Of a stretch of DNA of 64,000 bases, positions 23,475 through 36,702 are shown in pieces. The notes below the pieces were generated by a model that saw nothing but the letters and a program-made list of their open reading frames with translations, did not search any database and had not been told where the DNA came from. The stretch lies in the NCBI RefSeq assembly GCF_018691265.1, contig NW_024881278.1, positions 9,548,001 through 9,612,000 on the forward strand, given 5' to 3'. A program made the translations under genes and the position numbers. Each line of letters starts with the position of its first letter. The first letter of the stretch is position 1. The DNA is from Tyto alba. Its lineage: Eukaryota; Chordata; Aves; Strigiformes; Tytonidae.

Positions 23475-26084
23475 GTAAACAAACTGAACTAGATGTTTTT
23501 CATATGTAAGGCAGAAATGATTGCAGTAAATATTTTCAATTTATTTGGATAATCCATATGGGGAAGCAATTCTAGAAGGGTTCAGAGGCACTGGAGTGAT
23601 TCTTGGTGTTAACTGTTTCCCAGAAATATGTAATGTCATGTTCGTGCACGACAAAAGGATATATATACAGCAAACCGCAGATGCCATTTTCAAACAAGGA
23701 TATGTATTAAAGATTGCCAGCTTATTCTTGACTCATACCATATGCTCTAGTTTTTGCTCTGATGTGTGAGCTATTTGTCATTCCTGGAGTAGTATTTTAG
23801 GCATCAATCTTCTTAATTTTAGAGCACTGATTTTAATCATAATTTTGGGAAAAAATTGCTAAATAATATATGAATTTGGTCTTAGATGAGCATTTGTGAG
23901 GGTGATAGCTTGTATACTGAGATCAGCACACTCCTTGGGGAATTGGGTGCAGTGACCTTCTGCAGCTGCTCCCCTTGCATCTCCTCAGCCAGGTCCTTGT
24001 GACTCCTGGCTGCTCACTAGTGGCTATGGTCAACATAAATTTTGTCCATTTTTTGAAACGACTGCTTCCTTGGGCTGTAGCAATGTCAAGGGAGGAGGTG
24101 CTTTCCCCACCCAGGTAGGCAGGTAAGCCAGGGGCCATCAACAAGGTGGTAACGTGTGTAACTCGCATTGATCTCGGGAAGATAGACTAAAGGAAAGGTT
24201 GCAGCAAAGGGGAAAAGGACTCCAAAGGCAGGATTATTGTAAGTAATTTACTTTCCTGTGCTGTATGTTGGAGACAATGACAGGGGCTTCCCCCTCACCC
24301 CAACAGGAATAGATTGAGTCTGCTCAGAGATGGAAAGGACTTTGGGCTCATCTTATCTGGGCATAGGTGACATACATACAATTTTGTTTCCCAATTAAAG
24401 CTCTCAATTACGTGCATTGTTGTCTTTTATAAATGCTCTTGTTGCTCTGCTGCACTCCTGTTCTTGAAGTAAAGGTCAGCCAAATACTTATGGAAACCAC
24501 GTAACCACAGACCAGGCATTTTGGGAAACAGATAGTGAAGATACAGCGTGTGATTGTCAGTTGCTAAATAGACAAACAAGAAGATGAAATACCACCTTTT
24601 AATAATGAAAAGGTTATGTTAAACTCTGATCAGAAATTGTTTTTATTTCCCTGTCACCCAACAGACATGAAGTAATGTCTGCACCTGAGTATTTTGTTAA
24701 TTAAATTAACCTTTTCTTCTATAACTTGCCCCTTTGTCAGTTTACCGAAAAGGCAGAAGCCGTCTCTGCTACTTTTGATGCCTTTTCCTCTATTTTCTTT
24801 CCTTTTTATTTGAAGTTTTCTCATATTCAGGCTCTCTTTTCCAGAAATTGAGCTACGACACCTTTTGCTGGCTCTATTACTCCCCTTCTTCTCTCAGTCA
24901 TTGAATGTTGTTGGCAGAAAGCCTGGTGCAGATTCCTTTAATGCTTTTCAGACGGCTTCAACTTTAGTTCAATCTGTGTTCTTTGTTATTGTATCACAGT
25001 TCTAACATCTAAAGAAACAGAAATCTCCCTTGTAGGTAAGTTTTAAGCAAGCCTCTTTTTTTAAAATGATCCTTTTTTTCCCCTCCTGCAGTCAAATTTA
25101 AATCAACTTTCTAAAAGTTATGAGGCTTGACTGTGACATTACAAGGTACGTTTAGAAAGAACTTGATATAATCTCTTAGGTCCTTTAAATATATTCATGT
25201 TATAAATGGAAAAAAGGCTTGGCTTAATAGTTCTGATTTGGTTTAAACCTTCACGTTATTAAAGGTGCAATATAAGTGTGGGTGACTGCAACCATTCTGT
25301 GCAGGCAGAGGGCTGCCAAAGGGGTGTCTCTGTAAATGGGAATGGGGGCAAGGCATGTTGGTCTCTAGCAAGAAACTTCCTAGAAGGTAATGAGAAATGA
25401 GGCTTATCAGTGAAGAAGTCAAAGGTGCGAGTGGAAAAAGAGAAGTCCTCCTGGTGATTGCAGTCTGGTGAAGTTTTGCTAACTCTGCTGTCAGGTCTCA
25501 TTGACGCTATTTATGACAAAAATGTCAGGCTTTCATTAGGATATGCTACTCCAGAATATTAAAGTTTGGTTTTGAGTGAATGCACGTTTACAGACATGTT
25601 TGTGTACATTTTAGCACACTGTGTATCCTTTACCCAATTATTTAGCAACGTTAGACACAGTGAGAACATCTGGCATTATATATCATAAGACTGAGAGAAA
25701 AAAGGTTCCCGAGGACTAGTTTCTCATTTCACCTTGAAGCATGCAAGCTAACGTGATTTATGCGTGTTCTGTACAAAAATGTAATTAGGAGTCTGAGTAG
25801 GTTTTAATAAATCAAGAGAAGTTAGGTTAAAATAACTTGAACTGTAAGAGGTGACAAGCTATTATTTAATATTTATTCTAACAGTGTCTTCCCTCATGTT
25901 ACCACTTACTGTTGTTATTGCTTGATTTGCTTCTTTCTAGACTGACTTATTTTTGATTTTTGGTAATTCAGCACTGGACTGCTCACTCCCCAAGCAGCTG
26001 TTGTAGGCTGGTTGGATGAAACTTTCTGATGAAAGATAAAATGTTTATTTTATTACTTCCCTGTCCCATCTTTTGTTATCTGGT
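23475..26084. other. Gene-free stretch with one unexplained open frame
   Basis: An unusual frame at 23545-23769 (plus strand) stays open for 74 codons in AT-rich DNA and includes NPYGEAILEGFRGTGVILGV. It starts with TTG, has no convincing donor and matches no family I know. The rest shows nothing recognisable. Confidence 0.35.
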
Positions 26085-26330
26085 CCGCTTCACAGAGTGA
26101 GCACCTACGAGGTGACCAGTTTGCCCAGGAGCTGCCATTCCCAGCTTGTCTCCGGGGCTGCCTTCCCCCCTGGCGTTCCCTGAGCGTGAGCGCAGGTCTG
26201 CGGGCGGTGGGTTTTGGGGCGATGAGGAGGCAGTTCTTTCGACCAGCCCTGCCAGTGCAGGGGCGCGGGGAGGACCTAATGCTGGGGCTGAGCGATGACC
26301 CAGTGCTGGAGCTGCAGATGTCGTTATGGC
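26085..26330. promoter_or_regulatory. Small CpG-rich cluster
   Basis: Fourteen CpGs in about 250 bases (for example gagcgtgagcgcagg, tgcgggcggtg, ggggcgcgggg) inside AT-rich DNA that is strongly CpG-depleted. It is too small to be sure of promoter function and also coincides with the candidate exon at 26096. CpG retention could reflect either a minor promoter or coding constraint. Confidence 0.35.
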
Positions 26331-26461
26331 AATTAGCAGACACCAGAGAAGAGCTCCTGGAAATAATTGTAGTAATACCTCTTCTCATGCTGCAGTTTTA
26401 TACCATGTCTGGAAGTTCATTGCATGTTGTAACATGTATTTGTTTAAAAAGTCTGCTCTAG
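26096..26461 (+). CDS. Candidate terminal exon with a 121-codon open frame
   Basis: A pyrimidine-rich acceptor-like run (cttttgttatctggtccgcttcacag, ending 26095) is followed by a frame that is open from 26096 to TAG at 26459-26461. A poly(A) signal AATAAA follows at 26495-26500 with T/GT-rich sequence after it. The first ATG in this frame is at 26222. From there the product would be 79 residues, with an acidic leucine-rich middle (LGLSDDPVLELQMSLWQLAD) and a hydrophobic end (EIIVVIPLLMLQFYTM). The frame actually remains open upstream to 26033, and a minus-strand frame is open over much of the same bases, so high GC alone may explain it. No family is recognised and no upstream exon is known. 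It could be a lineage-specific gene, a lncRNA last exon or chance. Confidence 0.22.
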   Translation, partial: SEHLRGDQFAQELPFPACLRGCLPPWRSLSVSAGLRAVGFGAMRRQFFRPALPVQGRGEDLMLGLSDDPVLELQMSLWQLADTREELLEIIVVIPLLMLQFYTMSGSSLHVVTCICLKSLL

Positions 26462-26494
26462 TTTTCCAAGTCTGCAAACACTTTTTCTCTCTGA

Positions 26495-26500
26495 AATAAA
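26495..26500 (+). terminator. Poly(A) signal after the candidate exon
   Basis: AATAAA within ctgaaataaacttttttgtc. It lies 34 bases after the stop codon of the 26 kb open frame and has a T-rich run directly downstream. Confidence 0.3.
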
Positions 26501-26520
26501 CTTTTTTGTCCTTCTAACGT

Positions 26521-29185
26521 GAACCCATGTCACTTAGAAAGAAATGTGGATCATGTTTATACATGCTTCATACAGTAGAGTATATGATGCTTATATCAGT
26601 GTCTGAATTAACAATTACTCCAGTGATATTTTGGAATGATTATGCAAAATAAGTGCTACAGAATGACTTTAGAGTATACAGTTATGTATTCTAAAAAAAA
26701 AATATAAATATTTAAATTATTTTTGAAAGGGTGAAGCACCTGGTAGTGAGTCAGCCTGTACATACATGTATTCTATATATGTACATCAGTGAAAAAAAAC
26801 AACAAACAAGCCCACAGGAGTGAATCTTTTGGATACTTTTTTTCATTTAACTTCATAGCAATTGCAATGTGTGTTCTGAACTATGATTAAGTTAAAGATG
26901 AGCCAATTTTTTATATTCCTAACAAAGTCATGTCTGTTATCACTTGTTTCACTCCACTATTGCTTTTTTGTCAACAATTTTATACTTACCAAGGAGAAAA
27001 TAATTGTGTTTGAACATTATTAATAAATCAACATGACATGAAGTCAAGAGGTTTTGTTGTCTCTGTTACTGAGTGACTAGTGTATGAACAAGATAATTCC
27101 CTCAGAAAAATTTACAACTTTTTTTTGGAGTAATGATTTTATAAAGAATACATTTTGCGCCTCGAATACATAGTTATGGTTCTAAGTGAAGCCTCTATGA
27201 GTTGCATCTGTAAACTGGAGAAATGGAATTAGTCCTTGTAACTCATATTAAATCCCCGTTCTAAATGTGTCTTTCACCTTGCGTGATATTTTTGTTATTT
27301 AACATGACTTGCAGTATATTGCACATACAGCTATAAAGGGAGCTTCTGTAAAAATGTTAACCTCCTCATATGCAAAAAATCTGTTTTCCCTGTACCCATC
27401 ATGATACCTGTGGTCTGCGCCTCTCTTTGAAAGGTGGAGAAGAGGGGAACAGCAGATCAGGATTTTCAGAAGTGCAGTGAGCAGAACATTACAATGATTA
27501 TAGGGTCTGGATGTTGCAGACAACTCCTTGCTACTCAGCCGCACACAAAGCCGGAATGGAAACCAAAGCTGCATCTTCCTTTTCTTCAGGAGAAAACACC
27601 TGATCAGAAATACAGAATATCAAGTTATTTGATGGTGTTAGGAACCAGGATTTGGGAGAATTTTGAGACTAATCCAACACTGAGCGACCTATAATGGCTG
27701 TATTGTGAAAATTTTCCAAGATTCGTTTATTCTGTTCAAAGGCTGTCCTAGAACAGTAAGTAATTACGAACTTTGTCAGGCATATGAAAGCAATTTGTTT
27801 TACCTGCTACATAGATGCATTTCGTAGCTTTACATTTTTCTATTCCTGTTTGCTGGGGAAGGTGATTCAAAGTTTCCGCTTCCTTCCCAAACAGAAAATG
27901 AACTGTAGAATCAATGGGATCCTCTTTGCTGTATAAATTGCTGCATAAGATTGGGTTAACTGGTGATTTTTGTATGTTTAAATATTTGCTTATGTACTAA
28001 GCTGTACCAAAGTGCAGATTTTCATTATTAATATATAATACTAATTTTGCAGTCATTAATATAAATGAATTTTCATTGTGCTAGCAACCACTTTTCTTGA
28101 TTAATAAGCAGCATCAGAGAAAAAATAGTGTTGGAAAGCTCTTATCAGATCAACTATCTCTTTATTTTAATGCGTTTTTTTTCACTTTATGCTCCCCACA
28201 TTTCTAATGGGAAAGGAGGCAGCTCTGAAAAATGTCCAGTTGACCTGAGTTTGGAACCTGCATGCTTCGTTCGAGCCAGTTACCTACATCTGTCCCTAGC
28301 AGGTGGCAATCCCAGAGCCATCTCAGTTTAGGACAGACTGAAATACTCCCTATTCATGGTATTCTTTTTTAGCTGAAGGTATGCCTGACTACTAGATTCA
28401 GGTAAAATATCACTAGCAATGTTATTTAATGGATTGATTTATCTTCTTGCTCTGTTGTTTGACTCTATGCTGCTATCCACATATGACATCAGAAAATGAG
28501 GGAAATTTCTTTTGGTTGTTCCTTTGTAGCTACTCAAAGCTGGTATGAATTTTGTCTGCACATGTAAGGGTTGAATGCCAGTCGTGTGTCTAAGAGCATT
28601 CCTCATTTGCAGTTCTGATTGGTCTTTTTAGGTGTGTCGCATCTTGTTTATTGATGATCTGTCCAATCCCTTCTTCTTTAAAGCACAGTGATAGAAAACC
28701 AAGAAACTTAATATGCCTCATCAGTGAACAATCGGTGTGTAGGGGATATGAAGTTACATTGTTTCTAAATCTTGCAGGTTGTTTGATGCTCCCAAATGTG
28801 AAGTTGTGGTAGTTATCTTAATGGTAGTATTATAAATATATTAGGGACAACATAAAGAATGAGACTATGCAGGAAGGGACTCTCAAGACAAAATGGGACT
28901 GCTGTGATGGTGCACCTGGACTCCGCATAGGCAGCCAGTAAAATGTGCCTCAGAATCTGAATAAAACATGTATCTGTTGGAGCGATACCTAGTCTTGTCA
29001 TAACATCTCCATTGAATGACTCTAAAGCTTCCCCTTATATTCTTTTCCAGTCCCTAATTGTCATTACACTGCTAATGGCAGGAGCCGTTTTATTTCAAGG
29101 TTGAATTGGTGCAGTTTTGTTCAGATTCCAGCCATGTGATTTTGCTGGCTCTTTGTGAGATTAAGAAGTCCCTTGCTATCAGATA
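26521..29185. other. Gene-free AT-rich stretch
   Basis: No supported gene. A short inverted repeat (GTACATA at 26758-26764 and TATGTAC at 26778-26784) lies in an AT-rich run. Open frames at 27299-27694 overlap on both strands and have no family likeness. Confidence 0.5.
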
Positions 29186-29199
29186 ATGTTTCCATATGT

Positions 29200-29305
29200 A
29201 ATTACCTATACACAATGATTGAGTCACCTCTCAACCTCCTTTTCAACAAGATGAATAAATTGAACTTCTCTTTGTAAGACTCTATTGAAAGAAATCTCCA
29301 GAAAC
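29200..29305 (-). mobile_element. CR1-type LINE fragment, antisense
   Basis: The plus-strand text tcaacctccttttcaacaag (29230-29249), then atgaataaattgaac and tctttgtaagac, is the reverse complement of the well-known CR1 block in which a gtcttac(g)agg motif is followed by a gaggctgagggagctggg-like run, gttgttcagcctggagaagaggaggctgag and gggagacctcat. The order and spacing of these landmarks are kept across about 90 bases despite heavy divergence, so this is an old insertion in minus orientation. The rest of the element is not recognisable. Confidence 0.55.
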
Positions 29306-31689
29306 CTTTTTTACACATTTAACGATGTCGGGGCAGACCTAAGCTACTCTGGTTGTCATTGATACATTTTATTCTGTATATTCTTCCCAGCTGCTGTGTT
29401 TGTACACACATTTGGAGAGATTTAACGAAACTACTCACTTTCAGCAACATCCCCCTCAAAGTATTTAAATATACCTTAAGATAGGTGGAAATTGTGCATC
29501 GTTCTGAGGTTTCTTCCCCCATTATTAGAAAAACAACAAAGCTGATGCAGGCAGCAGCACTGCAGAAACTTAGCAACATGAACAAGAGACCCTACTGTAG
29601 ACAACCAAAAATAACATGCATATATGCAGGCATTGGCAGCAGGTGTGAATAAAATTCCTAGTCCAGTGTCACAAGGAACAATGTCAACCTTATGAAGCCA
29701 ACAGAAAGCAAAATCTGTTTCTTCTGATACCCTTTAGAGCAACTCCACCTGAGCCTGTTATTAATTCTCATGAGTGTCCTGAGTTTTATTCTCTCAGTCT
29801 TCACCTGACTTCCTGCAAAAGATGATTTACATCTCAAACTAGCAGGGACTTTGCAACTGCTGAGCAATCATCTTACAATGAGATATTACTCTGGGGAGGA
29901 ATTGCAATGACTGCAGCTAAGAGCATGGGTTTGGGGTTTGGGAAGAGGAGACTGGGAGAATGGAAGAAACCATACGGGGAGAATTTTAACCTTCAGAGCA
30001 TGTTGCATAGAGTTTCCTGATGTTGCAGAAACTCTGATGTAAGTCTGACTTCTGTGATTGAAAAGAACAATTTTAAGGATGGTGTCTCATGTTACAACCT
30101 AGCAATGTATAAACGTATCAGCAGGAGTTTCACAGTCAGAAAAAAAAGAGTGCAAACCACATTTAGGCTGTCACTTGACATCAGCTGCAAGCTCATGTAC
30201 GGTGTCTCTAGCTCCAAGGGGCCGGTGGGGCTGTGGTGGGACCATGCCTGCCTCTCTGGGAGTGCAGGGGGAAGCCGTGGGGCAGCAGAGCTAATCTGAG
30301 TTTGGACCACGTTTCTGGACCGAAACACAACCTTCACTTTTTTCTTGTTTGCTGTCTCCGGTGTCTTTATTGTGATCACTCCAAACCTAGCCAGCTCTCA
30401 TCTATCAGCAGATAGTAGACTTTGTGAGCAAGAGATGCTCTGCAGAAGGGAAGTCCTCTGCCTGCCAGCAGAGCATTTAAAACTAATAAAAGTGTTATTA
30501 CTCTCTCAGTAATAAAACTGATATGGCTTGTTAGCTGTTAAAATTGCATACTACAAAATTTATAAGAGCCCATATAGTCAGGGTGTTATTAAAAGGCAGG
30601 GGTGGTTCTGTGTGTAATCCTTCCTGGTACCAGGACTTGGTTCAGCTCTGCTAACTTCACTGGGAGATTTTCCTGTGCCCCCAGCTGGGCCCAAAAGGGA
30701 AAGAAGCAAGCCCACCTGCCCTCCATAATAACCGACTGCCCTGCAATCTGAGCTCAAATGTAGACTGTAGGATTTGGCCCTTGGTCTCAGAGCAGGTGCA
30801 ACAATGCTCGTATGAACGGCTATGGCCAGGGAAGCAGACGGTCACGTACAAGCTGGCATCAAGCTGCGCTATGGCACCTTCAGACAGCTTTGTAGTGCTT
30901 CTAATTATCTCCCATGAAGAGCTGGTGTGTTCAAAAGCTGAAGATTTCTAGGGGCAGAAGAAAGGACAAAAATATACAGCCATGCGCTAAAAGAATGAAA
31001 CAAAACCACAGACCAGGGAGTCCAACAGTCTTGTTCAGTCCTAACAATCGTCAATAACATAATCTTCAAAGATGGGCTGACAGGGCCATTACCTATGGTG
31101 TTCACTACAGCAGGGAAAATGAAGTGAGGTTTCATAGGAGAAATATGTGTAGGAAGGGACTTAAGCAAGGATCATATCCAATTCTGCAGAGGGGCTCAGC
31201 TCAAGCCTCCAAACTCTGCAGTGAGTTTGCTATACAGAAAGGTGCCTTCTGAAGAGCATGAGTGAAATCTCAACCCTGTTAAAATCCAGGGAGGTTTTGC
31301 CATTCATAATACGATCTCAGAGTTCATTCCAGGTTTCTTCATGAGAAGGCCCCTGCCTCTCTACAAGGTAATGCCACAAAAGTGAACTCACTGCTCAAAC
31401 AGCTTTCATATAACAATGGCTATGAAGTAGAGCAGAGAGGATTAAAGATCAGCAGCATTAACTCTAGGTAACTTTAATGAGCTCTGTTCATTCTAGAAAC
31501 AAGGAGGGCCTCAGCATTGTTCCTTACCGAGGTAGGCAAAATAACAGTGTTTGCAAAAAAAATTAGCACCTTCTCAGACAGGAGGGCAAAAGGCTAAGGA
31601 GAATGGCTGTACGTTGCTTTTATTCTCCCCACCTCTACGTCTCATTCTTAGCCATGAAATCTGAAATGGCTTTGAGCTCCCGCTGTTTC

Positions 31690-31706
31690 TTTTTTTTTTT
31701 TTTTTT
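31690..31706. repeat. Homopolymer T17
   Basis: Seventeen consecutive T with no minus-strand AATAAA at the expected spacing. Confidence 0.8.
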
Positions 31707-34700
31707 AAATGCCAGGTTAATATTTTTCTGTCTCTTTTTCTTGACCTTTCATATTTTCAGAGAAGGAAGATGCACTTTTCTCAATTGAGGTAAAACTGCG
31801 CTAACTTGCAGCTTGCGCACCTACACCAAACTTTTGGCAAACACAGGCCAGCTGTGCTGTGCCTGTGTAGCAGAGAGCGCTTCAGAGCATTTGGTCTGGG
31901 GAACATGTCTGATGGAGAAATAATTTGTACCTTCTCTTCTCTGCTCAGACAGCTTTGGTGTGAAGGATCACTCCTACATAGCTAGGACGGTAATCTGTCT
32001 TCTAAGGTCTGAGCTAAACATGGGCAGGACCCTCTTGATTTCTATGGGAGCTGGATGGGCTCATAAAGGCACCTTTGTAGGTATAATTGGCTGCTCTGAA
32101 CTCTGGTCACTGCTTTCAAATACTTGCAATTTCACTAGATAAGAGTGCTTTCAAAGAGGAGATAGTCTTTACTAGTTCTGGTTTCATCTCTGGCTGCATG
32201 ATCTGAAATAAATCATGCAGGTTGGAACCTCCTATTTTGTATTTTTTGGTCCATTTTCAGGTGACATCAATGAATTGTTTGACTTTCCAACGTGTTGAAC
32301 ACCCACAGGGTAAGACTCCCATACTTAAAAACCAGGAGCGTATACCTTTGCTAAGCAGACACTGACGTTGAAGGGCTGATTTCTGTGTTCCATGCTGTAC
32401 ACATCCTACAGTTATAGTGGTAAGTAAAGACATGCAAAAGGAGAGCTTCCTTTGCAAAGGGACTGCGTTGAGACTTTCCACGTGGCAGACAGGGATGGGA
32501 TGGTATGCATTTGAGATGGGGGGACCCGTGTGTTGTTAGGCTTCAAGGTACTAGACTGCAATGTGCACGGGAGCAATTCAATGCTCTGGGGGGAAATCTG
32601 GGATCCTGCACCTACAGCCAAGGACATGCTGCAGGGAACAGTGGTATGCCTCCACTGTGCTTTGTGGTGCTTTGCACTGGTGGGAAACTAATATGCATGC
32701 AGGCTTTACCCCATGACAACAGTTTGAAATTTGCCAGAAATTTGCTGCTTCTTGGGTTGGCCAAGGAGTGGAGGGATGCAATCAGCAGTTGAAGTGACGG
32801 CATCTGCACCCCCTCTTCAAACAATGTATGTGCAGACAAAGAAGGTCTGAAGGAGTGTGGTAGCTGTTGACAGAAGAAAACTGTCCCTGCAAGATTGCAA
32901 GAAATGTTTTTATTTTAACATATCTTAGTGGGTCAACCTTGTTGGAAGAAGCCAGCTGAAAAATCTCACAGATGTTACTCCTCCAGAATAAGTAAACAGC
33001 AGTACCATGAAGGATCCCTGGCATCTGAAGACTTGTAGCTAGTTTTTAGCTCTTTTGGGTCACAGCGGGGGGTTGACTACAGCCCTGCCCTCACCTGTGA
33101 AGATAGTTGTGCCATTTCACAGCTGTCATCTATTAAGCAGAACTGATGCCACTCATCAGTGAAATGGGCACTGATTATATAAACACACATAGCTGTGGTA
33201 GTTCTTTCCATGTAACTGCAAGCAGCATGGCTGGTGGTTGCTCTTGCTAGAAGGGGACGTAAGTTCCCCTGGTCTGCATCAGCTGCCCCATGGCTAGGAG
33301 ATCTCCATGTCTTGGCTTCCCAGGGATGAAGGGTACTGTCAGCTCAGGGGATGGCCCCACAAGCTCTGGAGCAAAAGGTGAGTTTACTCCATAGTAAACT
33401 TAGCACTTGTGTATTCCTTAGCACTTCATGCTGTAGGCTTCCTTGCAGGGAGGAGCTGGAGGAGAACTTTTGTGTTTTAAGTTGACGATAAAGCTCAACT
33501 TAAGTGGTGCTAGGAGAATGGCCTCATCTGCCTTGTTGGGCACTGAAGCTGTCCTGACCTTTTCCTCTGTGTTTCTGTTTGAGTAATCAGGGGCAGATGG
33601 GCGTTGCATTGATAAGTACATTTCTGAAGCATAACCTGTCCTAACTTTCAGTGGACAATTGGTCTGTAAACATGTCTGTGGGCTTGGAAACTTTTCTGTG
33701 TTTAAGGTTAATGTTAGCTACCTAACGCTTATGCAAGATTACTGTGTCTCAGAAGGAAAGCCCCTTGAAACTATTTGTACTTTAATTGTGACTGTATAGC
33801 ATCTGCGGTTATGGCTCTGTGTCTGTAATTGCTCCAGAACACGAGTGTGGTTTTGACAGCTCAGTGTTGTATTGGGAAGAATTGCAGCATGTGTACTGTC
33901 ATTGAATGAAAAATGTAGTAAATTTTGTAGGCTATCTTATTAAGTTATAACTGTTCTACGCAGGGGATAAGGATGTAACTCTCTGCTTTACGTTACAGAC
34001 TCATATGAAATTTTTCTCGAGACCTGGTACAATATCTGCTATTCTGTGTTGGTTAGAGAGACAGCTATAAGGAAGCCTGTGCAGGTGCCAGACATGACAT
34101 ACCTTGTTTCAGTTAGACATAGAGATAACGACTGAGATCACCCGAGAGAAGAAATAAAACTAACACTTACTCAATTTTTGTTTTCCTTGTGAAAATCCAC
34201 CTCTATGTAAATAGTTACTATGCAGTCCATGTGTAACCCCCAGCCCCATATATGAGGTGTATCTTGGCAATGAGGATGCAGGTATGCTATGGCTGAGGGT
34301 GATACAGTGGCATTTCTAACCTGTGCTCCATTGAGCTGGAGTAAGGGCTCCAGCAAATCTATGTAAAACAAAGGTATTTTTGATTACGAACTTAAAGGGG
34401 AGGAAGGACTGCAAAATATTTGGAGGACTCACAGTAAAGTAAGCAATACATACTCTACTGCTGGGGAGCTATAGGGAGTTACTAGAGAATGGTATCAGGT
34501 TCTTGGTTTTGGTCTCATGCTGTTAATCTTTAAGGATTTGTTGAGGCTCCCGTCATTGTACATGTGTTGGCAACTTGTCTGGGCAGGCTAATAGACTTTA
34601 TGCCCTTTGCCATTGAAATATCACTGAACTTGGTTGAAATTAGTATCATGTGGGTCACCTGTAATATAGTAGAACATGCCTTAGGGATGGGAATAAGAAA

Positions 34701-36678
34701 GGAGTGGAAATGAAGTACCAAGCAAACTGAGAGTTTTTGAACAGATAGATGATGCTCTTGGGAATTTTGGAAACTCAAATATTTCCATGGGGGAAAGATT
34801 TATTTATTTTTTTTTTTTTTACTGAAAAAACCCCCAAACCTCAAACCAGAAAGAAACCAGAGTGAACCTGCTGTTCTGCCACATGGGCTGGCCCTAATCA
34901 AACAAATCCTTTGCAGGTGCTGTCCCACTGATGTCAGCAAGGAAAAGCCTACAGCTCCCCACAGATTGGGTGAGCACATAGGCTTCCCTATTTGAATTTG
35001 TCACAATTCAGCCAGGCTTGCTATGGATTTAGCTTTAAGAATGTGCTTAAAGTCCCACTGAAGCTTCTTATTGGCATGATTGTAAGAAACACTGGGATTT
35101 TAGCTTCTGCTAAAATTGGTGCTGGAGCGCCTCGGTACATGGCTGTGTTTGAATTGTGGCTTCTGAAAGAGCATGTTTATATAATGCAATATCCTGATAT
35201 ATGAAAGGAGGGGACATAATATTTGTGTACTGCAGGGCTCAGATTAATCTTTATATATCCTTAAATTCTTTTATGAATCTTTGTGGGACTTCAAGCACAA
35301 AGCCCCCTGCACTCAGACTATAAGAGTGCTGCCATGTGAAGACGATTATCCACAAAGTCTTTGTTAGGCAGGGAGTTCATTTCAGAAAAGTAACAGAAAA
35401 TCTAAATTTATGCAGCATAGCAGTTTTGAAGTAAGCAGTCTAGACACCTACAGCAGTTACGTAAGGATGCACTGAGCAGTCATTAATATTTCACAAAACA
35501 ATGAAATGTTATATATTAAAGTATTAAAATATAATGTCAGCCATTTAGTTGCAATGGAGAACAAACCGCAAGAAGGCATCTTGTAGGGAAAAACATTGCA
35601 ATCTATATTACATGTGAGGCTTTGCTGGTATAAAAAGGTGCTAGATGGGAGAAGGGAAGCAATTTTCAGGGTGTCTTCTAGTTTTACAACCATGCATATT
35701 TACACTATATATTGTACCCTGGGATAAACCCACAACAATTTATTTGTGTATTCACACCAGCTATGACAGTCATGTTCAGAGGCCCGTTGCTGGCCTCCTG
35801 AAGTCAGAATTACACACTCATTTTCAGAGCCGTTGGCTTCACAAGCACGCGTGGCTGCTCATCAGCTGTAAAGGAAGATGCTTTAGTGGGATGCTGATAT
35901 TCCAACTGCTGAGTAGTAACTGAAGGCAAGGGGGTTATTCCTGCAAATGGCTTCACACAGGGAGCAGTCTTGTGCAGGGAAGGCTGAACAGTTTGTCCTT
36001 TATGATTTACCAACTGTAGCATAAACCAAGCTTCATCCCCACTGTAGGCACCTCTTCAGGCTACTGTGCCAAAAATGTGCCATGTTAGGAACGAAATACC
36101 TTAAGCTGCTGTGGCCTCCTTCTCTCCAAATGGCAGAGAAAGCGACTGAGGAAAATACAGGGTTTCTTGCTTATTTGTGCTTTACTGGTGATTCACAATT
36201 GAGACTCATCAAGAAAGATTGAGCAAAAGCTGATAAAATTAGCTGCTATTTGTGGCACTCGCTTTGTCCTGAACTTAGACCTCTGATTTAAAAACTAGGG
36301 GGTTAGATTTAGGCTATTGGGTTTGAAAATATGCCTAGGACAGAAGAAAACATTATAAGTAAGAGAAGAACTTTCACTGTATATTGTTATTAAATATGGG
36401 ATCCCATCCCTGCAGTCTTTGGGGGATTCAAAGTCCAGATCTGATTTTTGCAGTATTGACACAGATCTAATACCAATTCCTGTCACTTGCTCATTTTTTC
36501 CCCAGTAGTGATGGGGGGGAGAGTAATGAAATATTAAAAGTTTCATTATGTTTTGGGCAGCCTAGGGTTTTTAAATTTCTGTTTTGTTTTTCTAAAAATA
36601 TTGATTCAGTTCAAAACCATCAAGGGCTACTGCTGGTGTCATATATCTAGTGACATGTGTTTGAGTACCACACACCAA

Positions 36679-36702
36679 CAGCTGTCCCCACAGCTGTCCC
36701 CA
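36679..36702. repeat. 12-bp perfect tandem duplication
   Basis: Two exact copies of CAGCTGTCCCCA. Each contains the E-box CAGCTG. Confidence 0.7.
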
